Source: Apricaphanius iberus (taxonomy: Eukaryota; Chordata; Actinopteri; Cyprinodontiformes; Aphaniidae). Taken from it: a DNA stretch of 64,000 nt. The notes under the pieces are model-generated. The model saw nothing but the letters and a program-made list of their open reading frames with translations. It did no database searches and was not told where the DNA came from. Location: positions 905,541 to 969,540 of the forward strand of contig JAPXFQ010001965.1 of the NCBI GenBank assembly GCA_028564705.1, read 5' to 3'. This document shows, in pieces, positions 47,614 through 59,748 of the stretch. The translations under genes were made by a program, and so were the position numbers. The stretch's first letter is position 1. Each line of letters starts with the position of its first letter.

Positions 47614-47639
47614 TGACCTACAGTCAGCATGATACGCTC

Positions 47640-48156
47640 TGCTGACTGTAGTGTAGCAGTGATCCAACGTGTTCTCCTCTCTGGTCGGGCATTTAATGAA
47701 CTGTCTATACTTTGGTAATTCCTGGCTCAGGTTTCCCTTGTTAAAGTCACCAAGCACGATAACAAGAGAGTCCGGAAAAGACCGCTCCGCATGTAATATC
47801 TGGCCTGCAAGCGTGCGCTGAGCCTCGTGCACGTCCGCGCTCGGTGGAATGTAGGCAGCCACCAGTATGAATGAAGCGATCTCACGCGGTGAATAAAAAG
47901 GCTTACAGTGAATGAAAAGATATTCCAGAGAAGGAGCGCAGTGTTGGCAGATCACAGTCACATCCGTGCACCAGCTGCTGTTGATGTAGAAGCAAACGCC
48001 ACCGCCTTTTGTTTTGTTGGAGAGCTCCGCGTTGCGATCCGCGCGGAGGAGATGGAAGCCTTCCAGGTGAAGCGCACTGTCCGGGAAACTCGCGCTTAGC
48101 CACGTCTCCGTGAAGCACAAAACACAAGACGAGGAAAAGTCCTTGTTACTTCTCAT
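47640..48156 (-). pseudogene. LINE endonuclease domain, N-terminally truncated
   Basis: The frame begins MRSNKDFSSSC at the truncation point and contains CFTETWL, GGGVCFYIN, LVAAYIPPSAD, VIVLGDFNKGNL and LDHCYTT, the ordered motifs of APE-like endonucleases in CR1/L2/Rex1 LINEs that nick target DNA. The N-terminal part of the domain is absent. Near 47620 the frame runs off the family, next to a small duplication of CACGTGCACCAT, so the ORF is broken there. Confidence 0.85.
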
Positions 48157-48309
48157 CAGCAGCAGTTAACTAATAAAGTAACTTGTAATCTGACTTAGTT
48201 ACTTTTAAAATAAAGTAATAAGTAAAGTAACTAAGTTACTTTTGGAAAATGTAATCAGTAGTCAGTAATCATATTACAAAGTAACTGTGGCAAAACTGGT
48301 GCTGTTGTT

Positions 48310-49050
48310 TTATCCCACCTCATTGTACATGAAATATCTTTCTCTTAGCTACTCGGAGCCCACTCATAAAGACTGCAGAAAGGTTTGAGTAAAGAAAGAA
48401 GCAAAAACGTTACTTATTTGTTTTGTTTTATTGCTTCACTTTTCCGCATTGTCATGAACTGCCGGTGGAAACGCTCTCCTGAATACGCAGGACTATAAAA
48501 TAGCAGACCGGACCAAGCAGTACTGTTCCGCTCAGTGGAAACTAGGCTTAAGCGAGAGCAGGAAACACAAACGAAATGAATGTGTGGCCACAATATTTCA
48601 TAATTCAATAGCATTTCAAAAGTATTTTTTGTAGATTTGAAAAGGACCGAAACAAAGCTTTATTTTTTACTTTATATATGATCACCAGGGAAAAAGGTGA
48701 AGAAAAAAAAAAAAACTTTTCACAGTTTTCCTGATTGGAGGCATTATTACCGCGTGGTCGGCTCACTTGGATATCAGCTGCAGTTGGCCAAACATAACCT
48801 TTCAGAGTATCCTGGTGTCAATGAGAGTCTTTTCTCTGTATTTTCTTTCTGGTAAGTTAAAGATTGTATAGACCTCCATTTTTTTATTGATGTGTTTTTT
48901 TATTGATGTTTCTTTCCTTCAACCGCGACATACAAACCCAAAACCTAGGTAAGCCACCGACGGTAGGTTATTGCAGATGCACTGAAACATAACACAACTT
49001 CTAATAAATTCTATGGGATGACAATTTGGATTTTTACTAGGAAAAAATTA
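48310..49050. other. Non-coding interval with a leader-exon-like open stretch
   Basis: An ATG at 48821 opens MRVFSLYFLS and runs into the donor TCTG/GTAAGT at 48851/48852, giving a phase-1 signal-peptide-like exon on the plus strand. No following exon is recognised, so no gene is called. Confidence 0.2.
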
Positions 49051-52000
49051 AAAGCAAATGAAATGTATACCTCTCATCCGTACTGGGATATGAGAGACCC
49101 ATCTTTTTTAATGGGTCGGCCACACCTCCCGCCTCACTGTATATGAATAAAATTTCTATATACGACAGTAGCTTATAACATTTAAGCACTTTGGAACACA
49201 TTCTTAAAAGCACATTTGTGAATTTTGTTAGTGTTACCGGTTTCTTATGGGAGCGCAGTTTATATTACCTTTATTCGGATTACTAAAAGTTTGCTTCTCA
49301 ACCCATCCATTTAAAAACAGCACGAGACTCCATTAGTAGCTTCACAACTGCTCAGGAGTGTAAGAGATCACACCACAAACAAGGCAGCTGAAAATGTCTG
49401 TGATGCACAACTACGGCGACAGTACTCTAGTAGGTGTTTCATATGGCTTTAAACTGTTTATAATGCTGTTGCGAACTGTTTATCCATATTTATAACTCCC
49501 TGGATTCCCTTTTTAGCACATACCCATATGTCCCACATCCTTTTCGGTATTTTAACATGTTTTACTTTACTTTCTTTCTCCCAACTGCTTCTGTTCAGCA
49601 ATATCCTGTGTGTTTCTTTAGTGAATCTACAAATTGTCTTTGCGCTCCCAACGTGTCCGCCATGCCCCAGAATGCAAAGCGTAATCCAAAATCCTATTGT
49701 AGCAACCTTATTTCTAGAATATGTATCCACTATGACCAATAATTATCGTTGGGATTTCAACATGTATGCATGAATCAATTAATTAATGACTATTGGCATT
49801 GTAACAAGTGTCACAATAAAATTGCCTTTCAGCACAATGTTCCCAGAGAAAAACAGACATACATCCTAAGGCTGGTCAGGTAGTTGTGGGATGGCCATGT
49901 GTAGGTGCTCCTTTTTGTAGATGAGAGAGAGGATTTACAATAGGTTGGCAAGTATTTCAGACGTTCACAACAGGAGAGCATTGGGCAGGGGCGAGGTGGG
50001 CTCCCATGTGTCATTAATACCGACAACCCCCAAGAGGGATGAGCAAAAACATTATGAGAAACTCTTCATAAGTTCAGCCTAATCCAGCATGTCAGCATGT
50101 AACAGAACCAACGTGCAATCAAAGACACATTCTGGCCTTAGTTCTCATCAAAGGCTAAAATATCTAACATCTTATTTTTCTTTGTTTGCTTGCTTATTAG
50201 TAAAACATATTTTTTCATGTTTCTTTAATGTATTTATTAATGAAAACATAATTGAACTGTTTATTATTTCCTAACAATAGATTTTATTTTTAGCAATGTT
50301 TATTTTAATCAGCTTTTATTTATGAATGTATTTTTTTTACAAAGTCAGCTTTTATTTTATCATGATGTTTTTCCCAGTGACATTTATTTTAAAAATATAT
50401 ATTTTTTTCATTTGAATGTTTACGTTTACCAATTAGGGTCAGAGGTCACATTACTGTATTTCTTTATTATTTATTCATGCAGACATTTATTTTACAAGTT
50501 TCCAATTCATTATTAAACTTTTAGCACTTTTCCTGTTTCATAATAGAACCCCACCACATAAAAAAACAGGCTGTTTGCTTTGCATGGTCCCCATCTAATG
50601 ATGACATTTTTTTCTCTATTCTCTATAGATTATTGATGGATATCAGTTGTTATTAAGGATGTTGCACTAGAAGAGATATTGCTGTAAGATGTTTTAAAAT
50701 CTTGTTCTAAACTCTAAACATTGAGCACCTGCCCTTAAAGGTCTCTACGGGGATCTGTATGGTAATGCCACACCAAATCTGGTTAACAGGTATTTTAATG
50801 GCTTTTTGTTTGGCACAGTGAAGTAAAATGACTTTACAATACAGATGAAAAAGACTGCTGCCTTTAAAAACAAACTGATTTATTACAAATATAAAGGAGA
50901 CATTAAAATCTATCAAATTTGTTTCTGTTATTGGGATGATAGATGGAGATAAAATACTAAAAGAAAACAAGAGGCAAATCTGTGAGTCTATAAGCAAAGA
51001 GAGGTCAAGGCATTTGGTACTGGTGATTGATATTAGAACTGCTTCCATGGCATAAAAAACAAACAAAAAAAAACGTCTAATTTATTTTTCAAAGACAAGG
51101 TTTCAAGTATTGTCTACTAAGAACACTCTCTATAAGACATAAATTATCATAATGTGCAATAAAATAATTATTTCCTCAGATTACATTTACCATAAAGTTT
51201 AAAAACAACAGAAAAGACTAGGTGACATTGATTTGAAAGACGTTAAGTAGCTATGAAAGTTATCCACTGTGGTTACAAACTAATTGTATTGACTAGCTTT
51301 TACTGTAGTAACATATACTCAGCTTTTTGGATGCTCAATTTTGCCAAATTAAATTTAGTCCATTAACTACAGAAGAATATATATAATTTCCAGCATTATA
51401 ACAAAATTAGCAATTATTTATTCTATCCAAACCATACATGTAATAACCTTGTGCATGTGCTGATTTAGCATTATTATTCACAACTTAGTTATTATGCTCT
51501 CAGCCAACACCATCTCACTACAGTAAAATGTACTGTTTAGCCCACAACCTTCACCTTCTAGGAGGCAAACATTTGGAAAAGTCAAAAGCAGCAATGGAGC
51601 AGAGAAAACGTACACAATGCAAGAAAAGTAACAGCAAACTAAACAGGTAGTAATTATAAAATAAAACAATTTTTCTGTATGACATAATATTCATGAAGGA
51701 GTACACAAGAAAGGATTAGGAAGACTACTTATCGAGGAAGCAAGGTGCTGTGAATTCCAATGGCTTCTGACCTCATCTGTTGAGGTAGCATCAGAGGCAT
51801 TCACTTAAGAAAATTGAACAAACTAAAGTAAGTTGGCTGGTTACTACTTTTCAGATTAATTCTGAATTGACAGTTATGAAGTTAATTATCTTTAACTGTT
51901 GAAAACTGCTGTCTGAAAGGAACAGAAAAGAAAAAGACAATTCCATGTCATGATTATTTGTAGTTCTCGTAGTTTAGTTTCTTCTTGATTATCCCAAACT

Positions 52001-53300
52001 GTTTCTGTAGTACTACCTCTATGCATTTTCAATTTGAGGTATTAATGCAGTTCTAAAACACATTTGACTGACACATTTAACCCACATTTCTTGAACCAAT
52101 AAACAGCATTTAGTCCCAGAGCAATGTGCACTCAGTACTTAAAAAAGGGCTTCATTATCCCTTCATTACAATATTATATGCCTAACAAATGTCTTTTAGA
52201 TCTCCAAAAAAACGCTTTGACATGCTAACAGTTGTCCATCCCATGATTCCAATGTTAAAGATACGTGTTTAAACCAAGATTCCAAGAGTGACTTTAATTG
52301 GACTTTACAAAACAAGCAAAAGAACCATAAAAAACTATGTTTTATTTGACAAGAATGTAAAAATAAATGTATTACATTCAGACATTTATTTGCAGAAAGT
52401 AGATTCAAACCCAGTAATTAAAGAACTTTAGAAAGTACAAACTTTCTTTTAAAACATCTATTTCATACTAGTTCTAAACTAGAAATGTGCAATGATTTCA
52501 ATATAGTTCAAAGTTTATGCCTTGTGATATATAACCAACCTCATTACATAACAGGTATTTCTATGGCATAAGACAATGTCAAAAAGATGTGCGCATTATT
52601 CTATCAATTCATATTTATATTTGATTAGAGACTAGTTATATTCACAAGACTTTGCACTCACTGCTGGTAGATTCATGCTCATATAAAAAATCTGCAGTTT
52701 GTCAGACTCACAGATGACAGCAAGATTGTGCACAACTTTTGACATAAAAAAACAAAACATTATAATCCCGCACACATCTTTTTGACAGTTGTCTTGCTCC
52801 AATAGTAGTGCAATTTAACAAAGCACCCCGGGGATACTGTAAAATACACCTCCTTTTTACCTGCCCAGTTTGTTTAACACCTACAGCTTTGACATGAATG
52901 CCTGTTTGAATTTGAATTTAAAACCACCATAACTCAAAAAATATGTAGCAGTTAATGATCAATTTATACTGTAGCTGTAAAACTTTCATTTCCTGATGGG
53001 CGAGGTTTTTCTTTAGAAATAAAAAGACAGTTGGTCTACTGACAGCAGGCTACTTGTTAGCTTGTCTGTTTCATCTTCTTCAAACTACTAAATAACGTCT
53101 ATATTCTGTGTTCCCAAAACCTTCAATAAAAGTTATTTTTTATTCTTCAAACCTTTTCTTTATGAAAAGACTGTATTCACAGTTGATATGACAAAAATGA
53201 ATGTGTAAGAAAATGTGCAGATAATGTCCTAATACCACAATCCTTATTGTCATAATCTCTCTTTAAGAGAGCATTTTCATCTTCCCTTCCCTAGGGTGCT
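49050..53300. other. Non-coding interval, partly possible slc35c1 3' UTR
   Basis: AT-rich; 50170-50520 is very rich in TTTATTT strings. On the minus strand an AATAAA (plus-strand TTTATT at 53139-53144) lies about 360 nt past the slc35c1 stop and is a possible polyadenylation signal. No other gene is supported. Confidence 0.4.
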
Positions 53301-53316
53301 ATACCGTAAAAGAAAA

Positions 53317-53324
<8 letters not shown>

Positions 53325-53370
<46 letters not shown>
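53325..53370. repeat. (AT)n microsatellite in the likely slc35c1 3' UTR
   Basis: About 23 AT units preceded by an A run, 135 nt beyond the stop codon in transcript direction. Confidence 0.95.
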
Positions 53371-53377
<7 letters not shown>

Positions 53378-53504
53378 AAAACAGTAGTAAAAATCAGATG
53401 ACAACACTATAGTCTCTTTAGCCGAACCTTACAATATTTAAATTATAATTCTAAATGCAAGAGTATTTCACATCCACAAGCCACTTTTAACCAACCAGAT
53501 GTGG

Positions 53505-54085
53505 TTACACTCCAGGGTTGTCTTTCTCTCCAGTCAACAGTTTTTCCTTAGCAGAGTCCTGAGGCCCTTTGTATGCGGATTTCTGCATTTCTCTACTTTT
53601 GACCCACGTATAGGCTGAGGAGCCACCAAGAACCATCATGTTACTGGTCCACCACAGCAGGCTCTTACTGGATGTGTTGTACACCACAGCTATAACAGTC
53701 TGTGCACAGGCCTTCGCTGTTCCGGAGACGTTATGAGTGAGCGGGCTGGTAAATTTGATCTGGAGGCCTGTGACGTAGCCGATGGCGAAACCAAACACAC
53801 CTCCCACCGTCATCATCCCCCAAAAGTGAAGGTTGGTCAAGCCGCTAAAGCTGGCTACTTTGCCCGCCTCCCCAAACACAAGGATGAGAGGAAGGAAGAG
53901 AACGCTAGCGTTGATGTTGTTGTAAAAGGACAGTTTCCAGATGCTTCCGTCCACAGCGGGCATCACCTTCTTGGTGTAGATGGCATTGAGAGAGACGAAT
54001 GCGCTCGCCACCACCCCAAAAAATACACCTGACCAAGACAGGGACCCAGCCAGGCCTTCCTGGTCTACGCCGAGCCAGAATCCAC
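53505..54085 (-). CDS. slc35c1: slc35c1 coding exon 2 (C-terminal half)
   Basis: Encodes residues 174-366, from GGFWLGVD through the conserved loop [11 protein letters not shown] to a lysine-rich tail ending [13 protein letters not shown], then TAA at 53507-53505. Confidence 0.97.
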
Positions 54086-56113
54086 CTAAAAGGCAAAAAG
54101 CAAACATGAAGAAATGGGAAATCATATAACAAAAGCAGCTGACTTTAAGCTAAACATTTATGCCAATATTATCAGAAAACACTGTTTTTAATTAGAAGGG
54201 TGTGGTTTCTACAAGTGTGCTTCATTACCTACAAACAAGAAATGTTTGTAGGTAATGTCAAGTGGTTCTTTTTTAAACAGTGTAGAAAATGGTTATTGTT
54301 TTTAGGTGATAGGAAGGCATTTAAAGTGAACCACAATGCCTTGATGTAAAACAAGTCAAGAAGACAGATATATAAAGTAAAATAAGCAACTAGAGTGGAG
54401 TGCCTTTAAAATGAAGTGTTTCGTGCTTTTTGATAAGTATGTTTGTTTACACACGTAACGATGCATGAGCACAAATGTGGCAGAACTCAACCAATTTCTA
54501 TTTAAACAATAGCAATAAAGTAAAGATGCAAGGAATCTGCTGATTTCACAGATCTGGAAATTAAAAGTGACCATGGGGTTTAGTTCTAAAATCAGGATCT
54601 CCACATGGATGACAACTTTTCCATTTCAGTGCATGCAAAATTCCAACAGAAACACAAATAATTTCATCTAATGAAGTGCTAATTAGATGAAAGCTTGAAC
54701 GTAAACATGATGAACAGCATACCAAAGCACATGAAAGATGTGTCTGAAAATCATACTTATTCCAAAGAATAGTGACTTTTGAACAACTCCAAGCTAAGAA
54801 AACTATACTTTTGGGTTAAAAAAATAAGTAACTCATTTTTAGGTTTCTTTTGAGGGCTGAAAAAAGGAGAATTACATCATTTTGACTCTCATTTTCTGTA
54901 GGTAATTACTCAGATATACTTTTATTAGCAATGTACTTAAAACTGTCGGTAGTTCATAATAAACAAAAATTTCTTAATTTATTTTACCTATTCAAACTAT
55001 ATTTTGTCTTCTGCAGTCATATTTGTATTTGAAATAACTGATAAGTACTCAGGCATATTTGTTGCTCTCTGTCATATATCTGCTATTAAATTGATTGAAG
55101 CACTTTCATTCATTCTGCTTCTTGTACATCACAGTGGATTGGCTGAAAAAAATCACATGGATGGAGTGCGAGTATTTGAGGTTGATCTGATTCATGCACT
55201 CGCTTTTAGGGATCCACCTGTATTCTTCATCTTGGGCTTTAACTGTGTATGTGTAACCTTGTAAATTGTGGTTATGTGCTCTGTTGCAGTTTGTAGCCCT
55301 GTTGCTTTGCAGCAAGAAGGTCGTCGGTCTGAATTCCAGCCTGTTGTCTGCATGTTCACCCTGTGCATACGTCGGTTCTCTCCAGATACTCTGGCTTCCT
55401 CCCGGAGTATATTCAAGTTTAAAAAACCAAAAAGGGTGCTCAAGCAGACTTTTTTTTCTACTGGTACATCACTCCGAGCGAAAAGACAAAATCCGTGTTA
55501 TAAACAAAGCAACTGGCACGACTTTATTTAAGAAAAACATAGAGTACTGCAAGATGCGGCTTAACAATGATCAGAAGAAATAAGTCGACCTACCCAGAAT
55601 GATCCCACAGCAGATTAGAGCTTGCAAAGATGTGGTTTGCTTCAGGATAAGAAATGATAACAACACGTTAAAAACAGTGCTGAGGGATCGGCTAATGGTG
55701 TAAAAAGCAACTCCGACGTATTTTAAGCACAGGTTGTTAAAGGTGATCATTCCGATGAAGACGATGGACAGCGGCAGGACTTCGCGTGACGTCTTCACGT
55801 CGAATCTCACCGAAGGGAAGTCGACGACTCCGGGACACAGCTTGGCGAAAAGCTGCATAAGCCAGCACAGCCCCACAGTCACCACACACTGATAGAAAGT
55901 GACAAACAGCGGCGCGTCCAGCTCTCGGTTGTCCAGCAGGTAGTTGTTGAGGAAAACCATTGTTATCGAGACGAACCAGTAAAGTGCGACCACAGCTGCT
56001 ATCTTGACAGCTCGGAGAATGAAAGACTCTTCCTGTTCATCTTGGTTCATTGTTTCCGAGCCGGACAAAGCCATCCTCAAAATGCCGGAGCGCTTCAGCT
56101 GCGTCCTGTTCAT
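53505..56113 (-). CDS. slc35c1: GDP-fucose transporter 1, two coding exons
   Basis: Nucleotide-sugar transporter of the Golgi membrane that imports GDP-fucose for fucosylation of glycoproteins, including selectin ligands. Exons 56113-55594 and 54085-53505 join in phase 1 (CTGG/GTAGGT to TTTTAG/GTGGA) to give 366 aa; human SLC35C1 has 364. The order of landmarks matches the family: [16 protein letters not shown] at the start, [58 protein letters not shown] across the junction, [37 protein letters not shown] and [18 protein letters not shown]. The arginine at residue 142 corresponds to human R147, the site of a known congenital disorder (LAD II) mutation, and is intact. About ten membrane segments are expected. 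The start is the only in-frame ATG near the family N-terminus. Confidence 0.97.
54223..54257. repeat. Perfect 15-bp inverted repeat in the slc35c1 intron
   Basis: CATTACCTACAAACA, a 5-nt spacer AGAAA, then TGTTTGTAGGTAATG. The stem is perfect and stops at the next base on each side. Confidence 0.9.
55275..55420 (+). repeat. Fish dispersed repeat (SINE-like) in the slc35c1 intron
   Basis: GCAAGAAGGTCGTCGGTCTG, then GTCTGCATGTTCACCC and TCTCCAGATACTCTGGCTTC follow the order of the common fish repeat also seen at 3.9 and 15.8 kb. It is inserted antisense to the gene. Confidence 0.6.
55594..56113 (-). CDS. slc35c1: slc35c1 coding exon 1 (N-terminal half)
   Basis: Encodes residues 1-173 plus one base. 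The cytoplasmic tail has an acidic patch ([10 protein letters not shown]); three to five membrane spans follow, ending CGIILG. Confidence 0.96.
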
Positions 56114-57060
56114 GATTAGAGACAAAACACAACCAAGTGGTTACGAGAATGAGACATTTACGGTGCTAAAGTGCAAGTTCAGACAGCGTAGTTGGAAACA
56201 TGACCACTGTGTCCTGCCAAATCCGGCATCAACAAACTAACTTCCGCTCAGAGATTTTTCAACATAAAAGCGTGAGCAAAAAATATTGAATTTGTTAGCT
56301 AAACAAGTTATAAACAACATACATCACCAATGACTTCTTAAATCACACAGATATTAACAATGAACACGAATACAATTTTGGAAAGTCGGCGTTAAACATG
56401 GTCTTCATCGTAGATTTTGCTCATTAGTATTATGTATCCTGCTAACTAAAACTATAGGCTACTTTAGTCAGAACTTTCCACTACACTTACAAACCGTCTT
56501 TAGTCAATGCATGACTTGTGTCACTATTCAAACAGCCTGAACCGGATTACTCAGTAACCGCAGCTATTACTTCCTTGTGTGAATTATGTCGGGTTATATC
56601 TCCACAACAAACATACACATCGCAAATTAATTTCTTTTTAAAAGTGTATCACTGAGTAATTCTTCATAGATAGGCTACTATATGCATTTCATTTTAAGTC
56701 CTCTTCGTGTACAAGTTCCCAATAACGACGCGTCTCTATTTGTAGTTTTTTCCACACGGAGTAAATAGTAACACATAAAAGAAAGGGGGAAAAAAATAGA
56801 ACGACATATGTATCAATGACCATAAAATGCGTTCATACCTGTTTTAAATATGACAGGTCTTTAAATATACAACAGATCGACCCGGTGTTTCGGTCCCGCA
56901 GGTCTTATCGGCGCAGGTACATTTGGTTGAGTGAGCTGTAATTCTTGATAAGCATCATTCTTTATAGAACTTAAGTGCGCACAAGATGATAGACAACGGC
57001 AGCACTGCAGGAAAAGGAGCGCTGCTGATGCGACTGCGCATGTGCATATCACTGTACTTT
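56114..57060 (-). promoter_or_regulatory. slc35c1: slc35c1 5' UTR and promoter region
   Basis: Two candidate core-promoter signals read in the gene's direction: GCGGAAGT, an ETS-type site, at 56247-56240, about 130 nt ahead of the ATG; and TGCGCATGTGCA at 57035-57046, one base from the palindromic NRF1 consensus, inside a CpG-richer patch. A possible 5' UTR donor AACAG/GTATGA lies at about 56840. Which start is used cannot be told from sequence. Confidence 0.45.
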
Positions 57061-57080
57061 AAGAAATAAATATTGTGGAA

Positions 57081-57107
57081 ATATATATATATATATATAT
57101 ATATATA
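57081..57107. repeat. (AT)n microsatellite abutting a Tc1 end
   Basis: About thirteen AT units; the last TA is the target dinucleotide of the Tc1 copy that follows. Confidence 0.9.
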
Positions 57108-57649
57108 CAGGCCAAAAGTTTGGACACACCTCATTTAGACACGCCTCATTCAATGATTTTTTTTTTCTTTTCATGACTATTGAAATTGTAGATTCACACT
57201 GAAGGCATCAAAACTATGAATTAACACATATGGAAGTATGTGGTACTTTTCCAAAAAAGTAACCTGGCCTCCAAAGTCACCGGACCTGAACCCAATCGGG
57301 ATGATTTGGGGTGAGCTGAACCACAGAGTTAAGGCAAAAGGGCCAACAAGTACAAAGCATCTCTGGGAACTCCTTTAAGGCTGTTGGAAAACCATTTCGG
57401 GTGACTACCTCTTGAAGCTCAAGAGAATGCAAAGCAGTAATCAGAGTAAAGGGTGGCTGCTTTGGGGAATCTAAAATATAGCATGTATTCAGTTATTTCT
57501 CCCCTTTTGTTTAAGTACATAGAGTAATTCCATACATTATGTGTTCATTCATAGTTTTGATGCCCTTAATTTAGAATCTAGAATGTAGTGATGAAAAGAA
57601 AGGAAACTCATTGAATGAGAAGGTGTGTCCAAACTTTTGGTCTGTACTG
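57108..57649 (+). mobile_element. Internally deleted Tc1-like element, 542 bp
   Basis: Ends CAGGCCAAAAGTTTGGACAC and, inverted, CCAAACTTTTGGTCTGTACTG, flanked by TA. The interior keeps only the transposase C-terminus (SPDLNPIG, IWGELNHRVKAKGP). It is the same family as the copy at 25354-26661. It lies just upstream of the candidate slc35c1 promoter. Confidence 0.9.
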
Positions 57650-57658
57650 TACATATAT

Positions 57659-57661
<3 letters not shown>

Positions 57662-57706
<45 letters not shown>

Positions 57707-57721
57707 ATATATATATATATA
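57662..57721. repeat. (CT)n followed by (AT)n microsatellite
   Basis: About twenty-one CT units, then about eight TA units, starting 12 bp after the Tc1 end. Confidence 0.97.
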
Positions 57722-57729
57722 AAACCAAC

Positions 57730-59740
57730 TTCCAGTGTTAAGTTATTATTAGCATTCATCTATGAGAATGAAAAAAAAATCACATATCAAGCCACAAAAT
57801 GCTGGGAAATTTTCGTTCAAATTTAATTTTGATTACTTTGTTTATTTAAAAAAATGCATATTGATGAAATTTAGCATTTACTATTGTGATATTATATACT
57901 GGTTGCTAACTTCAATCTCTAGTCACAAATGAAGGTTGGTGTCACACATAAAAACAATGGCAGTAAATACAACAATCGGGTCTAATGCTGCTTATCAATA
58001 CTATACAGTAAATGATCCTAAATAAATTCAATACAATGTTGACATTTGCTGCTTTATTTAGCCATATTTTAAGATATTTCTGAAAGGCATAAGACGTGAG
58101 AGTTTTCATACTCAGAATTATCTTTCAATTATTAGATGCACAATCAGAAAGAATAGCTTGATCAAAAGAATGTTTTAGGGATGTTATTACACATTCTAAC
58201 CTAGAACCTACTCTTCTTACTTTACTTCAAGTAATTATTGCCATAAAATTTCTCTTTGGGCATGATGTTCTATCAGCGATGTGCAGTTTTGCTTGGTTGT
58301 GCCAAATATACCGTATAATGTCCAAATTTAAAGGTCTGGTTTCATCCAGAGCCCTTTCCTGCTATATCCTGACAATCCAAATGCATATGATCCAACAAGC
58401 CACTGGGGGGCCCCAAAGCTAAATGTTCAGCCTCATAGGAGGAATGCAAGTGGCCTTATTTATCCATTACAAGCTAAAAAATGAAATAGGACACATAACC
58501 CGGAGCATATTCTGGCAGAATATGATGTAAAACTCAGGTGACATCAGGCATAAATTATATTTGAAGAAAAAGCAATATTACAAAAACTATCATAATATGA
58601 CTGTTTTACATAAAAACCTAACAATTTAACAAGGGTTGCGACCTTGTAGGCTGACCAGCGTAGGAGGATGTAATGGTTAAGACAAAAATATATGTCAGAT
58701 ACAAGGTAACCAGTGAATGTTTGTTGTTTTACTTGTCTGACTTTAAAAGAAATGCTGGTTGTTGTTGTTTCTTTCAAGCACAAATGATAATGATTTCTTT
58801 GTGTCATGTAACCATTCAAAAAAAATATAAAAAATATGTATAAAATAAAAAAATAGAACAAAAAATATGGCACAAATATAAGAATTGACTTTATTTTTGT
58901 TTTGTTTATTCTGATTTATAAGCATCTGTACTACAACTTATATTCTATTCTAAACCAATCTAACAAATCTTTGACACATACTTGTGACACAATTATACAA
59001 TATCCTGATCTCTGTGTATTCAACACAAAATAATCATGAACATCTGTTATCTCACTGGCTCTAATACTCTGCCAGCAGTAGCAGGTGTCATACAGTAGGT
59101 GGCAACAAATTGCCATCAATCATTTGTTGTTGTTTTTTTTTAGGGACCTTGTTGTATCATGACTATTTAAATGCACATTATACACCCTAGCAATTAATTG
59201 GTGTGTGGAATTTAGTTTGAAATGATTTCATTCTCTATTAATTAATTTTGTCCGTTTAACAACGACTGGAAGCCAGTAACGTCATATATTCCTATCACAA
59301 TGCCTGTTTGGAATGTATGGCTGTATGAATTAATACACTTACAATATTTGTGTTTAACATAAAATATGTTTCAAATTCAAATTAGCAGATAGTAGCAACC
59401 TTAGCTGGAGCAATAACACAGGTTGGTAATTAATTTGAAGGTCCTCCATTTAGATTTTTTGAACTGAGGGCAGACATGCCACAGGGAAACTGATTTTGTT
59501 CCTACCAAAACGCTAATGGTTCAGCCCTAGACCCAGCATGTACAAATGACTTTGGTCAAAACAACCAAACCCCTAAACTTTACTATACACATTAAGTCTT
59601 TCTGTTTTCAAGCATGTAAAATAGTATTAAAATACTTTTTTTTTTATCATTGGAAATATTTCTAATGCAAGGCAAGAAACATCCAGAGCTTTTTGATTGA
59701 AAAAGCAGAACATGTTTGAAGGCAGGAGTCTTAGTCCACT
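57730..59740. other. Non-coding interval, nothing recognised
   Basis: AT-rich intergenic DNA. CCACTGGGGGGCCC near 58400 resembles a CTCF core with one mismatch. Confidence 0.45.
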
Positions 59741-59748
59741 TTTAAAAG

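Larger units (their letters stand above)
45432..48156 (-). mobile_element. 5'-truncated CR1/L2/Rex1-like LINE, 2.7 kb
   Basis: A single long non-LTR retrotransposon copy. Direct repeats CAGCAGCAG at 45423-45431 and 48157-48165 bracket it and would be the target-site duplication. It encodes, in order, an APE-type endonuclease and a reverse transcriptase in broken frames. It is markedly GC- and CpG-richer than the host DNA, suggesting fairly recent arrival. The element is inserted inside the hAT-like copy 44909-48298. Confidence 0.85.
44909..48298. mobile_element. Non-autonomous hAT-like element split by a LINE
   Basis: Left end CAGTGATGCCGGTAACGC and right end GTAACTGTGGCAAAACTG are inverted (CAGT-TGCC type). 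Flanking 8-bp repeats CTGCTGTT (44901-44908) and GTGCTGTT (48299-48306) differ at one base, consistent with hAT. Subterminal GTAAC/GTTAC repeats are abundant. Without the LINE the element would be about 660 bp. Its left part contains a CTCF-like core. Confidence 0.75.

Noticed and set aside
50707..51066. A 119-codon minus-strand frame
   Set aside because: No recognisable domain, no splice sites, and AT-rich hydrophobic composition expected of chance frames.
56114..56125. Upstream start for slc35c1 four codons earlier
   Set aside because: The codon there is TTG, not ATG; the ATG at 56113-56111 matches the family N-terminus.
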